A DNA stretch of 41,817 nucleotides from an uncultured Clostridia bacterium (GTDB lineage Bacteria; Bacillota; Clostridia; Christensenellales; Borkfalkiaceae). Location: contig CALVST010000017.1 in the NCBI GenBank assembly GCA_944359365.1, positions 1 to 41,817 of the forward strand. Direction: 5' to 3'. The notes beneath the pieces were generated by a model that was not told where the DNA came from, made no database searches, and worked only from the letters and a program-made list of their open reading frames with translations. Below, piece after piece: positions 7,881 to 16,401 of this stretch; the first letter of the stretch is position 1; each line of letters begins with the position of its first letter. The translations under genes were made by a program, and so were the position numbers.

Positions 7881-9233
7881 ATGAAGTTGGATATGGCAGG
7901 AACAGGGGCACAACGAAAGAAACCGTTCGCCTTGTTGCGCGAAATATGCGCCGAAGGAGATTGGAAATGTCTGCTTTCCGCCTTTATATGGGGCGCCGGA
8001 TGTTTTTGCTACAGGCAATGGATCAAGGGTGCCATATATTTGCTGCTGGAAGCGGCATTCATCCTGTTTTTTGTCTTTTTTGGCGGAGAAGCGCTTGTCG
8101 GTTTCTTTACGCTCGGCGTGCAGGAAGCGAATCCGTGGTTTGGCATAGAAGGCGACAATTCGATCACCATGCTTATTTGGGGCATTTTTGCGATCATCAT
8201 GATCGTGGTGGCGGTCATGGTGGCGTGGGCAAGCGTAAAGAGCACGTATTATGCTCAATGCAGAGTCAAAAAGGGCGAAAAGCCCGAAACATTCAGGCAG
8301 ACGCTTGCGAATTTGCTGGATAAAAACTTTTATAAAACGGCATTGTTTTTGCCCGTAATAAGCGTATGCGTTTTTAATATTTTGCCGATCGTGTTTATGA
8401 TCCTCATCGCGTTTACGAATTACGGCGGGGATATCGTCCCTCCGAAACTCGTCGACTGGATAGGACTGGCAAACTTTGTCAAACTGTTCAATTTAAGCGA
8501 ATTTTCGTCTACATTGTTCAAGATATTGGAATGGAATGTCATGTGGGCGGTCATGGCGACTGCGTTGACCTATTTCGGCGGATTGGGGCTTGCTTTGCTT
8601 TACAACAAAAAATGCGTCAAGGCGAGAGGTTTTTTTAGGATTTTTCCTGTTTTGGCATACGCGTTGCCCGGCTTTATCACGATGCTTGGATTCAAATTCA
8701 TGTTTTCGTATGGCGGGCCGATCAATTATTATATAACCGAAGCGGGAGGAAGCGCCGTGGGGTTCCTCGACATCGATGCAGGTTGGAACGCCCGGTTGGT
8801 CGGACTTTTCGTAAGCGGCTGGATGAGTATACCCTCGTTTATGCTGTATTGCTCGGGCATTCTTTCCAATATGAATCAGGATATCCACGAAGCGGCGATC
8901 ATCGACGGGGCTTCTGCCTTTAAGCGGTTTATCTATTTGACTTTGCCGTTCGTCATATTTGCGACTACGCCTATCCTTATCAGTTCATTCATAGGGAATT
9001 TTAACAATTTCGGCGTATTCTTTTTCCTTAGAGGCGGTCTGTATGTGGATGGATATTTTCTCGCGAGCGATACAGACCTCCTTATAAACTGGCTGTATAA
9101 TTTGTCTATTTCAAACAATTATTATGCCATAGGCGCGGCGATCAGCCTTGTGATTTTCCTGTTTACTTCAACCGTATCGCTTGTCGTCTATATTCTGTCG
9201 CCTTCTTACAGGAAGGAGGAAACTTATCAATGA
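7881..9233 (+). CDS. Maltodextrin ABC transporter permease (MalF-like)
   Basis: Integral membrane subunit of about 450 residues. A long N-terminal extension carries two extra hydrophobic segments before the transport core, as in MalF proteins. The ATPase-contact (EAA) loop is visible as IHEAAIIDGASAFKRF, ending in TLPF. An in-frame ATG at 7866 overlaps the previous stop, but gggagggg at 7869-7876 sits ideally for the ATG at 7881, so that start is chosen. It overlaps malG by 4 bp. No ATP-binding subunit is encoded in the locus. Confidence 0.9.
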   Translation: MKLDMAGTGAQRKKPFALLREICAEGDWKCLLSAFIWGAGCFCYRQWIKGAIYLLLEAAFILFFVFFGGEALVGFFTLGVQEANPWFGIEGDNSITMLIWGIFAIIMIVVAVMVAWASVKSTYYAQCRVKKGEKPETFRQTLANLLDKNFYKTALFLPVISVCVFNILPIVFMILIAFTNYGGDIVPPKLVDWIGLANFVKLFNLSEFSSTLFKILEWNVMWAVMATALTYFGGLGLALLYNKKCVKARGFFRIFPVLAYALPGFITMLGFKFMFSYGGPINYYITEAGGSAVGFLDIDAGWNARLVGLFVSGWMSIPSFMLYCSGILSNMNQDIHEAAIIDGASAFKRFIYLTLPFVIFATTPILISSFIGNFNNFGVFFFLRGGLYVDGYFLASDTDLLINWLYNLSISNNYYAIGAAISLVIFLFTSTVSLVVYILSPSYRKEETYQ

Positions 9234-10078
9234 AAAAAATATCACTCAAAGCCAGCACGGCGAAAATCGCGGATACCGTGGCGACATATCTTATCATCGC
9301 GCTGATCTCTTTTATTTTTTTCGTGCCTTGTATATGGATCGTGCTTGCATCTTTTTCAAAGTCGGGCTCCATATATTCATTCGACGGCTTTTTCCCGAGC
9401 GCGTACAGCTTTGGCAGTTTTATAAAATTGTTTACCGATACGGGGACATATGATTACCCGCTTTGGTTCGGCAACACGTTCAAGATCGCCGCGTGTGCGG
9501 CAGTTTTGGGTACCTTCCTCACGCTTTTAACGGCATACTGTATGTCGAGATATCGTTTCAAAGGGCGTAAAGCGATGATGAAGGCGACGCTGGTGCTCGG
9601 AATGTTTCCTTCGTTCATGAGCATGACCGCCGTTTACCTGCTGATGACGCAATTAAATGCGGTCAATACGCATTGGGGGCTTATTTTCATTTATTCGGCG
9701 GGCGCACCTCTCGGATATATGGTATATAAGGGTTTTTTCGATACGATACCGATTTCGATCGATGAAGCTGCGAAATTGGACGGGGCGACCAATTTTCAGA
9801 TATTTTTGCGCATTACGCTCCCTCTTTCAAAACCCATGATCGTATATGCGATCTTAATGTCGTTCGCCTCGCCGTGGAGCGATTACCTGCTTTCGAGTTT
9901 GTTGTTGAAAGATAAAAGTTTATGGACGGTCGCGCAAGGACTTATGTATATGCCGGATACGGAATTCAGCCGTTATGCCGCAGGTTCCGTGTTTATTGCG
10001 GTGCCGATCATGGCTTTGTATATCTGCCTGATCAAGTATATGGTAAACGGAATGACTTCCGGAGCGGTCAAAGATTAA
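9230..10078 (+). CDS. Maltodextrin ABC transporter permease (MalG-like)
   Basis: Second membrane subunit of the importer, 282 residues, six predicted membrane spans starting at about residue 20 (YLIIALISFIFFVPCIWIVL). The EAA loop reads ISIDEAAKLDGATNFQIF, ending in ITLPLSKP. It starts with ATG inside the end of the preceding gene (4-bp ATGA overlap), after an aaggaggaa site. Confidence 0.92.
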   Translation: MKKISLKASTAKIADTVATYLIIALISFIFFVPCIWIVLASFSKSGSIYSFDGFFPSAYSFGSFIKLFTDTGTYDYPLWFGNTFKIAACAAVLGTFLTLLTAYCMSRYRFKGRKAMMKATLVLGMFPSFMSMTAVYLLMTQLNAVNTHWGLIFIYSAGAPLGYMVYKGFFDTIPISIDEAAKLDGATNFQIFLRITLPLSKPMIVYAILMSFASPWSDYLLSSLLLKDKSLWTVAQGLMYMPDTEFSRYAAGSVFIAVPIMALYICLIKYMVNGMTSGAVKD

Positions 10079-10093
10079 AAACGGAGTGTGGAA

Positions 10094-10897
10094 ATGGCTA
10101 AAATAGAAGTATTTTATATGAAAGCGCCGCAATTGCCGTTGGCTTGCGACAGGGCGGTTTGGGTATGTCTGCCGGACGATTACGATCCGAACGGCGCGCC
10201 GTATCCCGTGATTTGGATGCACGACGGGCAAAATCTTTATGAAAACAGGAATCAGATAGACGGACCGTCGTGGCGGGTGGATGTTGCGTTAGACAGGTTG
10301 CGCGTGCAGACGGGTATGGCGGCGATCGCGGTCGGCGTCGCGTACAGCAATCGGCGCATGACCGATTACGGCCCATGGAAAACGACGCATCCGAAAAATT
10401 TTCGAGATCCGGGTTCTTGCGGCGGCGACGGATGCGCTTACGCGCAGTTTTTTGCGGAGGACCTGCGTCAAGAGATAAAGAAGCGCTATAACATCGCAGA
10501 CGCTCGGGAAGGCTCCGCCGTAATAGGCAGCAGCATGGGAGGATATATAAGCTGTTATATAGGAACAAAATACCAGGACAGGTTTGAAACCGTCGGGCTT
10601 TTTTCTACGGCCGTTTGGGTGTGCGCGGCGCCCTTGCGGAAGTTCGTGGACGAAACGCCGCAAATGTTCCCCCAATATGCGTATGTTTACGTTGGCGGCA
10701 GGGAAGGCGTAAAAAACATGATGACCGATGAAACATATGAAAGGGGTTCGTATGACCTTTATAAACGTCTTGTGAAGAAGGGCATAAACGCCGAATTTGT
10801 CGTGAATTCGTCGGGAAAGCATTATGAAACGGATTGGGCGGTATACTTTGAAGATTTTGCGTTTGGTTTTCTCAAACGTTGGTACAAGAAAAAATAA
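10094..10897 (+). CDS. Alpha/beta-hydrolase esterase (PF00756-type), copy 1
   Basis: A 267-residue cytoplasmic esterase of the enterochelin-esterase/IroE-like group. Seen: the oxyanion-side motif WMHDGQNLYE (41-50), the nucleophile elbow GSSMGG with Ser147, and a C-terminal catalytic His243 in SSGKHYE. The start ATG at 10094 follows ggag with good spacing; a GTG at 10088 is too close. It lies between the maltodextrin permeases and the phosphorylase and is followed directly by a paralogue. A role in removing acyl groups from imported alpha-glucans (acetylated maltodextrins) is a reasonable inference, but the substrate is unknown. Confidence 0.82.
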   Translation: MAKIEVFYMKAPQLPLACDRAVWVCLPDDYDPNGAPYPVIWMHDGQNLYENRNQIDGPSWRVDVALDRLRVQTGMAAIAVGVAYSNRRMTDYGPWKTTHPKNFRDPGSCGGDGCAYAQFFAEDLRQEIKKRYNIADAREGSAVIGSSMGGYISCYIGTKYQDRFETVGLFSTAVWVCAAPLRKFVDETPQMFPQYAYVYVGGREGVKNMMTDETYERGSYDLYKRLVKKGINAEFVVNSSGKHYETDWAVYFEDFAFGFLKRWYKKK

Positions 10898-10916
10898 GAC
10901 GAACAGGAGAAAATGT

Positions 10917-11711
10917 ATGTCTAAAATCGAAAATTTTGAAATGGAAATGAAGCCGTTTCATTGCAAAAGGAAGATTTGGGTTTACCTGCCGGAAGGGTAC
11001 GGTGCTGACGGCAGAGTGTATCCGGTAATTTATATGCAGGACGGGCAAAATCTGTTTTATAAAGAGCTTACTTTATACGGTGACGTATGGCACATAGATA
11101 CCGCGATGGAAAGGATATACAGGCAGTATGGATTTGCGGCGATCGTTGTCGGCGTGGAAAACAGCAAGGATCGCATAACGGAATATGCGCCATGGAGATC
11201 ATCTATGAAAATCGCCGGGATCGAGAGTATGGGCGGCAGAGGCGCTGAATACGCGCAGTTTTTTGCGGAAGATCTGAAAAATGAAATAGACAGGCGTTAT
11301 AATACCGAGCGCGGACGCTGCGGAACAGCCGTTATAGGGAGCAGCGCCGGCGGAATGATCAGCTGTTACATTGGTATCCGCTATCAGGAAATTTACGGTA
11401 CGATGGGACTGTTTTCGACCGCCGTTTCTTTTAATAAAAAGGCGATGGAAGAATTTATATCGCAAACGCCTCAGGTTCACAAGCAGTATGCAATGATCTA
11501 TGCGGGCGGAAAAGAGGATATAGCCGATATTTTCCCTGCAGAGGAAATGGTGGACAATTCGATTTGGCTCTATAAAACGTTCGCTTCGCGAGGTATTTCG
11601 GCTGAGCTTGTCCTGAATTCCGACCTGCTGCATAACGAATATGCATGGAGTATTTACTTTAATAAGTTTGCGCAAGATTTTCTGTTGCGGTATTACAAAG
11701 CAGGGGAATAA
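10917..11711 (+). CDS. Alpha/beta-hydrolase esterase (PF00756-type), copy 2
   Basis: A 264-residue paralogue of the preceding gene. It shares YMQDGQNLF (39-47), the elbow GSSAGG with Ser143, EYAQFFAEDL, and a C-terminal catalytic-type His in SDLLHNEYAWS. The start ATG at 10917 follows caggaga; the open frame extends further upstream, but only over the end of copy 1. The pair arose by tandem duplication followed by marked divergence, which suggests different acyl or sugar specificities. No signal peptide is present, so it acts after import. Confidence 0.82.
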   Translation: MSKIENFEMEMKPFHCKRKIWVYLPEGYGADGRVYPVIYMQDGQNLFYKELTLYGDVWHIDTAMERIYRQYGFAAIVVGVENSKDRITEYAPWRSSMKIAGIESMGGRGAEYAQFFAEDLKNEIDRRYNTERGRCGTAVIGSSAGGMISCYIGIRYQEIYGTMGLFSTAVSFNKKAMEEFISQTPQVHKQYAMIYAGGKEDIADIFPAEEMVDNSIWLYKTFASRGISAELVLNSDLLHNEYAWSIYFNKFAQDFLLRYYKAGE

Positions 11712-11729
11712 TTTTTCGGGCAGCACAAT

Positions 11730-13973
11730 ATGGATAAGGAAAAATATTTTCAAGAACTTGCCGAACTTGCCGCGAACGGCGATACGGTAACAGAACTGTA
11801 CAAAAAAATATCCGCACTTGTCATGAAGCATATCTCTGAGGAAGATAAGCCGAAAAGATGTGTACACTATCTTTCCATAGAATATCTGATCGGTCGGATG
11901 TTTTACAATAACCTTATGGAACTCGGTATTCTGAAAGAAACTGCGGAAATACTGAAAAGCAAAGGCATAGACATCAACGTATTCGAAGAGATCGAAGATG
12001 CCGCTTTGGGCAATGGCGGCTTAGGCAGGCTTGCCGCGTGTTATATGGATTCGGGCGCGGCAGCGGGCATTCCCCTGTATGGTTACGGCATCCGCTACAA
12101 GTACGGGCTGTTCCGTCAAAAATTTGAAGACGGTTTTCAGAAAGAGATGCCTGACGATTGGCAGCGATACGGAGATCCGTGGAGCGTGCGAAAGGACCAC
12201 GAGCGGCTGATCGTTCGGTTTTCAGATTTTACGGCCACGGCGGTCCCGTATGACATGCCCGTTATAGGCAGGCGCATAAATACCCTCAGGTTGTATCAGG
12301 CGGAGGGAAGCGCCGAGGCGGAAAAAATTTGCGGCGTATTATATCCTCCTGACGATACAGAGGAAGGAAAACTGTTGCGAATACGTCAGGAATACTTTTT
12401 GGCGGCGGCAACGGTAGGGGATATATTGCGGGCATACGAAAGCCGGCACGGAAAAAATTATTCGCATTTTGCCGAAGAGAATTCCGTCCAGCTGAACGAT
12501 ACGCATCCGGTTTTTGCCGTACCCGAATTAATCAGGGCGTTAATGCAAAACGGACTGACTTACCGTGCGGCGCTCAAGATCGCGAAACAGGTTTTCAATT
12601 ATACGAATCATACCATTCTGCCGGAAGCGTTGGAATGCTGGGATGCGAAATTGTTAAAGAAAATCCTTCCGGAAATTGCGGATATATTGTACAAAATGAA
12701 TGTTTCGGCATATCATGTACACCGTACAGAAGGATACACTGCCGAAGAGATCTGCCGCTCGGCTATATACAGACGCGGCACATTTTCAATGGCAAACGCC
12801 GCAGTTTTTGCCGCGCGGAAAGTGAACGGAGTTGCCAAGATCCATACGTCGATCATAAAAAAGGAATTGTTTGCGGCAGAAGCGGCGCATCATCCGGAAA
12901 AATTTTTGAACGTAACGAACGGCGTTACGCCTCGGCGGTGGATGGAACTTGCGGATCCGGAACTGTGCAGCCTTATAGATCGCCGAATCGGCAGACAATG
13001 GCGAAGCGAGCTTTCCGAGCTTTCTAAGCTCAGCGCTTTTGCGAAGGATGCCGAAATGCAGGCGGGTTTCACAAACGTAAAAACAGAGAGAAAGAAAAAG
13101 CTGTTTGCATACATTGCCGAAAAAGAGGGCGTTGCACTCAGCGAAAAATGCATGCTGTATGCACAGATCAAACGCCTTCATGAATATAAGCGGCAATTAA
13201 TGACAGCTTTTGCTCTTTTAAGATTATATTACGAATTGAAAGAAGGAAAGATAAAAGATTTTTATCCGAGTGTCTTTTTATTCGGTGCGAAAAGCGCTCC
13301 AACGTATTTTCGGGCAAAAGGCATCATAAAATATCTGAATGAAATCATAAAAAAGATCAATGCGGATCCCGGCACAAATCATCTGCTGGCGGGCGTGTTC
13401 GTAACGGAGTACAATGTTTCGTATGCCGAAAAGATCGTGGCGGCGGCAGATATCTCGCTGCAGGTATCGACGGCGGGAATGGAAGCAAGCGGCACGGGAA
13501 ATATGAAATTTATGATGAACGGCGCCGTTACGCTCGGTACGATGGACGGTGCAAACATAGAGATCGCCGAGGCCGCCGGATAAGATAATGAATATATTTT
13601 CGGCGCGCGTGTCGAGGAGATCGATCGGCTACGCAAAGGCGGCTACGATCCGTGTGCTTACCTGAAAGGACACGCGGAGTGGGAAAGCATCGTAAATACG
13701 CTGATAGACGGTACGTTTACAGATGGAGGGACCGGGTATTTTAAGGAACTTTACGATTCGCTAACGATCGGTGCCAGCTGGCATAAGCCGGACCATTATT
13801 TCATTTTGCGAGATATTGAAGAATATTACCGTGCGATCCTGCAAGCGAACGGAGAATATAAGAATCAGCGGTCATTCGCAAGAAAGCAGATCGAAAATAT
13901 TGCGAAATCTTCTTCTTTTTCTTCGGATCGTTCCGTCAGAGAATATGCGGATTTGATTTGGGAACTGCAATAA
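11730..13973 (+). pseudogene. Glycogen/maltodextrin phosphorylase (GT35), interrupted by an in-frame stop
   Basis: Alpha-glucan phosphorylase releases glucose-1-phosphate from imported or stored alpha-glucans using pyridoxal phosphate. The first 617 codons (11730-13583) carry the family landmarks GNGGLGRLAACYMDS, NDTHP and the signature EASGTGNMKF with cofactor Lys593. TAA at 13581-13583 then interrupts the frame after MDGANIEIAEAAG. The same frame continues without another stop for 129 codons to TAA 13971-13973 (DNEYIFGARVEEI... to ...YADLIWELQ), which is the normal C-terminus. Homologues usually have Glu here, so a GAA to TAA change is likely. Restored length would be 747 residues, normal for the family. 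The ribosome binding site before the ATG at 11730 is poor. Confidence 0.85.
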
Positions 13974-13977
13974 TTGC

Positions 13978-14027
13978 CAAAGCCCTGAATTGCCGGATAC
14001 AGCTGTTCGGTATTTCAGGGCTTTTCT
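13978..14027 (+). terminator. Terminator of the maltodextrin operon
   Basis: Stem agccctgaa (13981-13989) with ttcagggct (14014-14022), the latter running into TTTCT. It lies immediately after the true phosphorylase end, which supports 13973 as the ancestral stop. Confidence 0.8.
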
Positions 14028-14070
14028 ATTGAAATCCTTATCGGGACGCCGCAGAGTTTTGCGTTTTCTG

Positions 14071-14099
14071 TTTACAAAAGTTTTGTTCGGCGGTATAAT
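14071..14099 (+). promoter_or_regulatory. Predicted promoter of endoQ giving a leaderless transcript
   Basis: TTTACA (14071-14076), 17-bp spacer, perfect TATAAT (14094-14099). The expected start, about 7 nt after the -10 box, is 14106, which is the A of the endoQ start codon. Confidence 0.7.
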
Positions 14100-14105
14100 G
14101 AATGT

Positions 14106-15194
14106 ATGTATCTGGCAGACTTACATATTCATTCCAAATATTCGCGGGCAACGGGCAAAAATGCCGACATCCCTAACCTTGATTTGTGGGCAAGGCGGAA
14201 GGGCATAACGCTTGTCGGCACGGGCGACTTCACGCATCCCGCCTGGCGCGAAGAGCTTGCGCAAACGCTCGAACCTGCGGAAGAGGGGCTGTATCGCATC
14301 AAAAAAGAGGCGCGCCTTGCTGATGTGTGCGAACTTCCCGTTTCGCCGCGCTTTGTCGTTTCCGGCGAGATCAGCTGCATATACAAGCAGGACGGCAAGG
14401 TAAGAAAGGTGCATAACCTCATCCTTCTTCCGTCGCTCGACGCCGCAGAACGGCTCTCTTTCAGGTTGGAAACGATCGGCAACATCCGTTCGGACGGGCG
14501 GCCGATCTTGGGACTTTCTTCCAAAGATCTGCTTTCGATCACGCTCGACATGTGCCCTGATGCGGTGTTTATCCCCGCGCATATCTGGACGCCGCACTTT
14601 TCTCTGTTCGGCGCCTTTTCGGGATTCGATACAATAGAAGAATGTTTCGGGGACTTGTCCTCGCAGATACATGCGCTGGAAACGGGGCTGTCTTCCGATC
14701 CTTTGATGAACCGCCGCGTGCCCATGCTCGACGGCTACACGATGATCTCCAATTCGGACGCGCATACTCCCGCCAAGTTCGGGCGGGAGAGCAACCTCAT
14801 CGACGCCGAACTTTCCTACCCCGCGCTGAAAAGTGCGTTGGAAACGGGGGAGGGGTTCGGGGGAACCTTGGAGTTTTATCCTGAAGAGGGCAAATATCAT
14901 CTGGACGGGCACAGGAACTGTCATTTGAGCCTCACCCCGCAGGAAACGGAAAAGTACGGCGGCAGGTGCCCCTTATGCGGCAAAAAGATAACGGTCGGCG
15001 TTTTGCACCGTCTGGAACAGCTTGCCGAACGGCCGGAAGATTTCGTGCCCGAAAACGCGAAACATTTTGAACATTTGATGCCATTGCCCGAAGTGAGCGG
15101 CACGCCTTCTCCGTTTTTGGCGGAATTGCCCGAAGGCGTTGCAAAAGAAATGGCTGCGCCGAAACCGACGTATCAGCAGCTTTCGCTCTTTTGA
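14106..15194 (+). CDS. Endonuclease Q family DNA repair nuclease (PHP domain)
   Basis: EndoQ nicks DNA 5' of deaminated bases such as uracil, hypoxanthine and xanthine. The 362-residue protein starts with PHP metal motif DLHIHSKYS (His7, His9), followed by GTGDFTHP (38-45), the SGEIS segment, PAHIWTPHF (157-165) and SNSDAH (215-220), all typical metal ligands of the family. A Cys-rich element at about 272-291 (Cys272, Cys288, Cys291) matches the zinc module of EndoQ. Family members are best known from Thermococcales, with scattered bacterial homologues. The protein lacks the helicase fusion seen in some bacterial relatives. There is no ribosome binding site; the start codon coincides with the predicted transcription start. 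Confidence 0.88.
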   Translation: MYLADLHIHSKYSRATGKNADIPNLDLWARRKGITLVGTGDFTHPAWREELAQTLEPAEEGLYRIKKEARLADVCELPVSPRFVVSGEISCIYKQDGKVRKVHNLILLPSLDAAERLSFRLETIGNIRSDGRPILGLSSKDLLSITLDMCPDAVFIPAHIWTPHFSLFGAFSGFDTIEECFGDLSSQIHALETGLSSDPLMNRRVPMLDGYTMISNSDAHTPAKFGRESNLIDAELSYPALKSALETGEGFGGTLEFYPEEGKYHLDGHRNCHLSLTPQETEKYGGRCPLCGKKITVGVLHRLEQLAERPEDFVPENAKHFEHLMPLPEVSGTPSPFLAELPEGVAKEMAAPKPTYQQLSLF

Positions 15195-15283
15195 TCCGAC
15201 GGGTTAAGGTAGAACGATTTTGGCAATTGTGCGGAACAAGGAGGATGGCAGGGGAAGAACAAATAAGAGTATCATAAAACAGC

Positions 15284-15332
15284 GAAAAACCGCGGGGCGC
15301 CGTCTTTCAAAGACAGCGCCCCGCGGTTTTTC
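15284..15332. terminator. Strong bidirectional terminator between endoQ and araC
   Basis: A 17-bp perfect stem, gaaaaaccgcggggcgc (15284-15300) with gcgccccgcggtttttc (15316-15332), with A and T tracts on both sides. It serves the convergent genes on either side. The 15195-15283 stretch before it holds no gene. Confidence 0.9.
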
Positions 15333-15416
15333 ATTTTCGTATGTTTGCCGAAAAAGCGGGAAGAGGTCCGAACAGCTCGCCTGCGATCCGTTCGGCAAAC
15401 AGTATGCAATTCAAGG

Positions 15417-16175
15417 CTAAACTTTCGTGTTCACATGGGGGGGGGGGGTGGTCGCTTTACGGTATTGCGCGGGGGTATAGTTTACGCGCTTTTTAAAAAT
15501 ACGGCAAAAGTAGTTATAGTCGGTAAAGCCGACCAATTCCGCAATATCTTTCAGCCGCACGCCTTCGATGATATAGTTCTTCGCTTTGCGTATTTTCTCG
15601 TCGATGACGTATTCGATGATGCCCTTGCCCATTTCCTTTTTAAAAAGAGAGGAACAGTAAACGGGCGAAAAGAATACGGCTTTGCTCACCGATTCCAGAG
15701 TGATCTTTTCTTCGACGTGCGCCTGTATGTAATCTTTTATTTTGATGGTCAGAGGGCTGAGTTTTTTCACCGTCATGTTCTGTTTTATTTGCATGATGAT
15801 GCATTGCAGAAGAAGGTCAAGGCAGCCAAAGTCGTTCAGGTCGGTCATGTTCGCATATATTTCGCCGCTTGCGGAGAGGAGCAGCTTTATCTCGTTGGAA
15901 ATGATCTTGGACATGTGCAGGGGCAGCTCCGGCGGAGCATCTGTGTAAAAATTAAAGCTCACATAGTCGCTTTCGGAAAAAGCCCTGCGTTCGCGGTAGC
16001 AGCCCGGCTTTAAATATATAATGTCGCCCGAATGCAGAACGACGTCTTTTCCGTTGACGATATATTCCATCTGCCCGCGGATGAGAAAAGTCAACTCGTA
16101 AAATTGTATCAGCGTCTTTCTTATATATTCCGCGCGGTTGTATTTGTTGTGTTTAAAATAAAAAAGTTTTATCAT
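15417..16175 (-). CDS. AraC-family transcriptional regulator
   Basis: A 252-residue regulator with an N-terminal cupin-type sugar-sensing domain (about 1-100; GDIIYLKPG is visible) and a C-terminal double helix-turn-helix (about 145-240) ending in the family signature DYNYFCRIFKKRVNYTPAQYRK. It is divergent from the importer operon starting at 16402 and most likely activates it when its sugar is present. The ATG at 16175 is preceded by aaggag 13 nt away, rather long spacing. The last residues after YRK include a run of prolines encoded by a 12-base C tract, just beyond the conserved fold. Confidence 0.9.
   Translation of the reverse strand: MIKLFYFKHNKYNRAEYIRKTLIQFYELTFLIRGQMEYIVNGKDVVLHSGDIIYLKPGCYRERRAFSESDYVSFNFYTDAPPELPLHMSKIISNEIKLLLSASGEIYANMTDLNDFGCLDLLLQCIIMQIKQNMTVKKLSPLTIKIKDYIQAHVEEKITLESVSKAVFFSPVYCSSLFKKEMGKGIIEYVIDEKIRKAKNYIIEGVRLKDIAELVGFTDYNYFCRIFKKRVNYTPAQYRKATTPPPHVNTKV
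15437..15448. repeat. 12-bp G homopolymer near the end of araC
   Basis: Twelve consecutive G on the plus strand (C in the araC coding strand). Such a tract is prone to slippage, either in the cell or in sequencing. A frameshift would alter only the last dozen or so residues, after the DNA-binding domain. Confidence 0.9.
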
Positions 16176-16225
16176 GAGGTATTTCCAACTCCTTCCGCCG
16201 CAGCGAGGCTCCGAGCTGACTTTCG

Positions 16226-16242
16226 GATATTCAGTGAATATC
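16226..16242. promoter_or_regulatory. Perfect 17-bp palindrome between araC and the importer operon
   Basis: GATATTCA (16226-16233), G, TGAATATC (16235-16242). It lies 43 bp upstream of the -35 box of the predicted importer promoter, a usual position for an activator, and could be the AraC-type site or an autoregulatory site. Confidence 0.5.
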
Positions 16243-16284
16243 GGATTGTGCTATAATATACCCCGAATACCCTCGGATTAGCCC

Positions 16285-16312
16285 TTGAAAGTAAATAATT
16301 TTCTGCTATAAT
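16285..16312 (+). promoter_or_regulatory. Predicted promoter of the AraC-controlled importer operon
   Basis: TTGAAA (16285-16290), 16-bp spacer, TATAAT (16307-16312), the start near 16319. The -10 box lies in the 14-bp palindrome tataattaattata (16307-16320). The leader to the ATG is about 80 nt. Confidence 0.65.
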
Positions 16313-16401
16313 TAATTATAAGATAATTTTTTTGAGATGTCAATTACTGTGCGGCTGAATCTTTCGGCAAACCAAACGCGCAGGAAGATAAAGAGGGCAG
16401 A

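Noticed and set aside
13581-13583. Programmed readthrough or recoding of the phosphorylase stop
   Set aside because: TAA is not a selenocysteine or pyrrolysine codon, no stimulatory structure is evident, and a simple point mutation or sequencing error is more likely.
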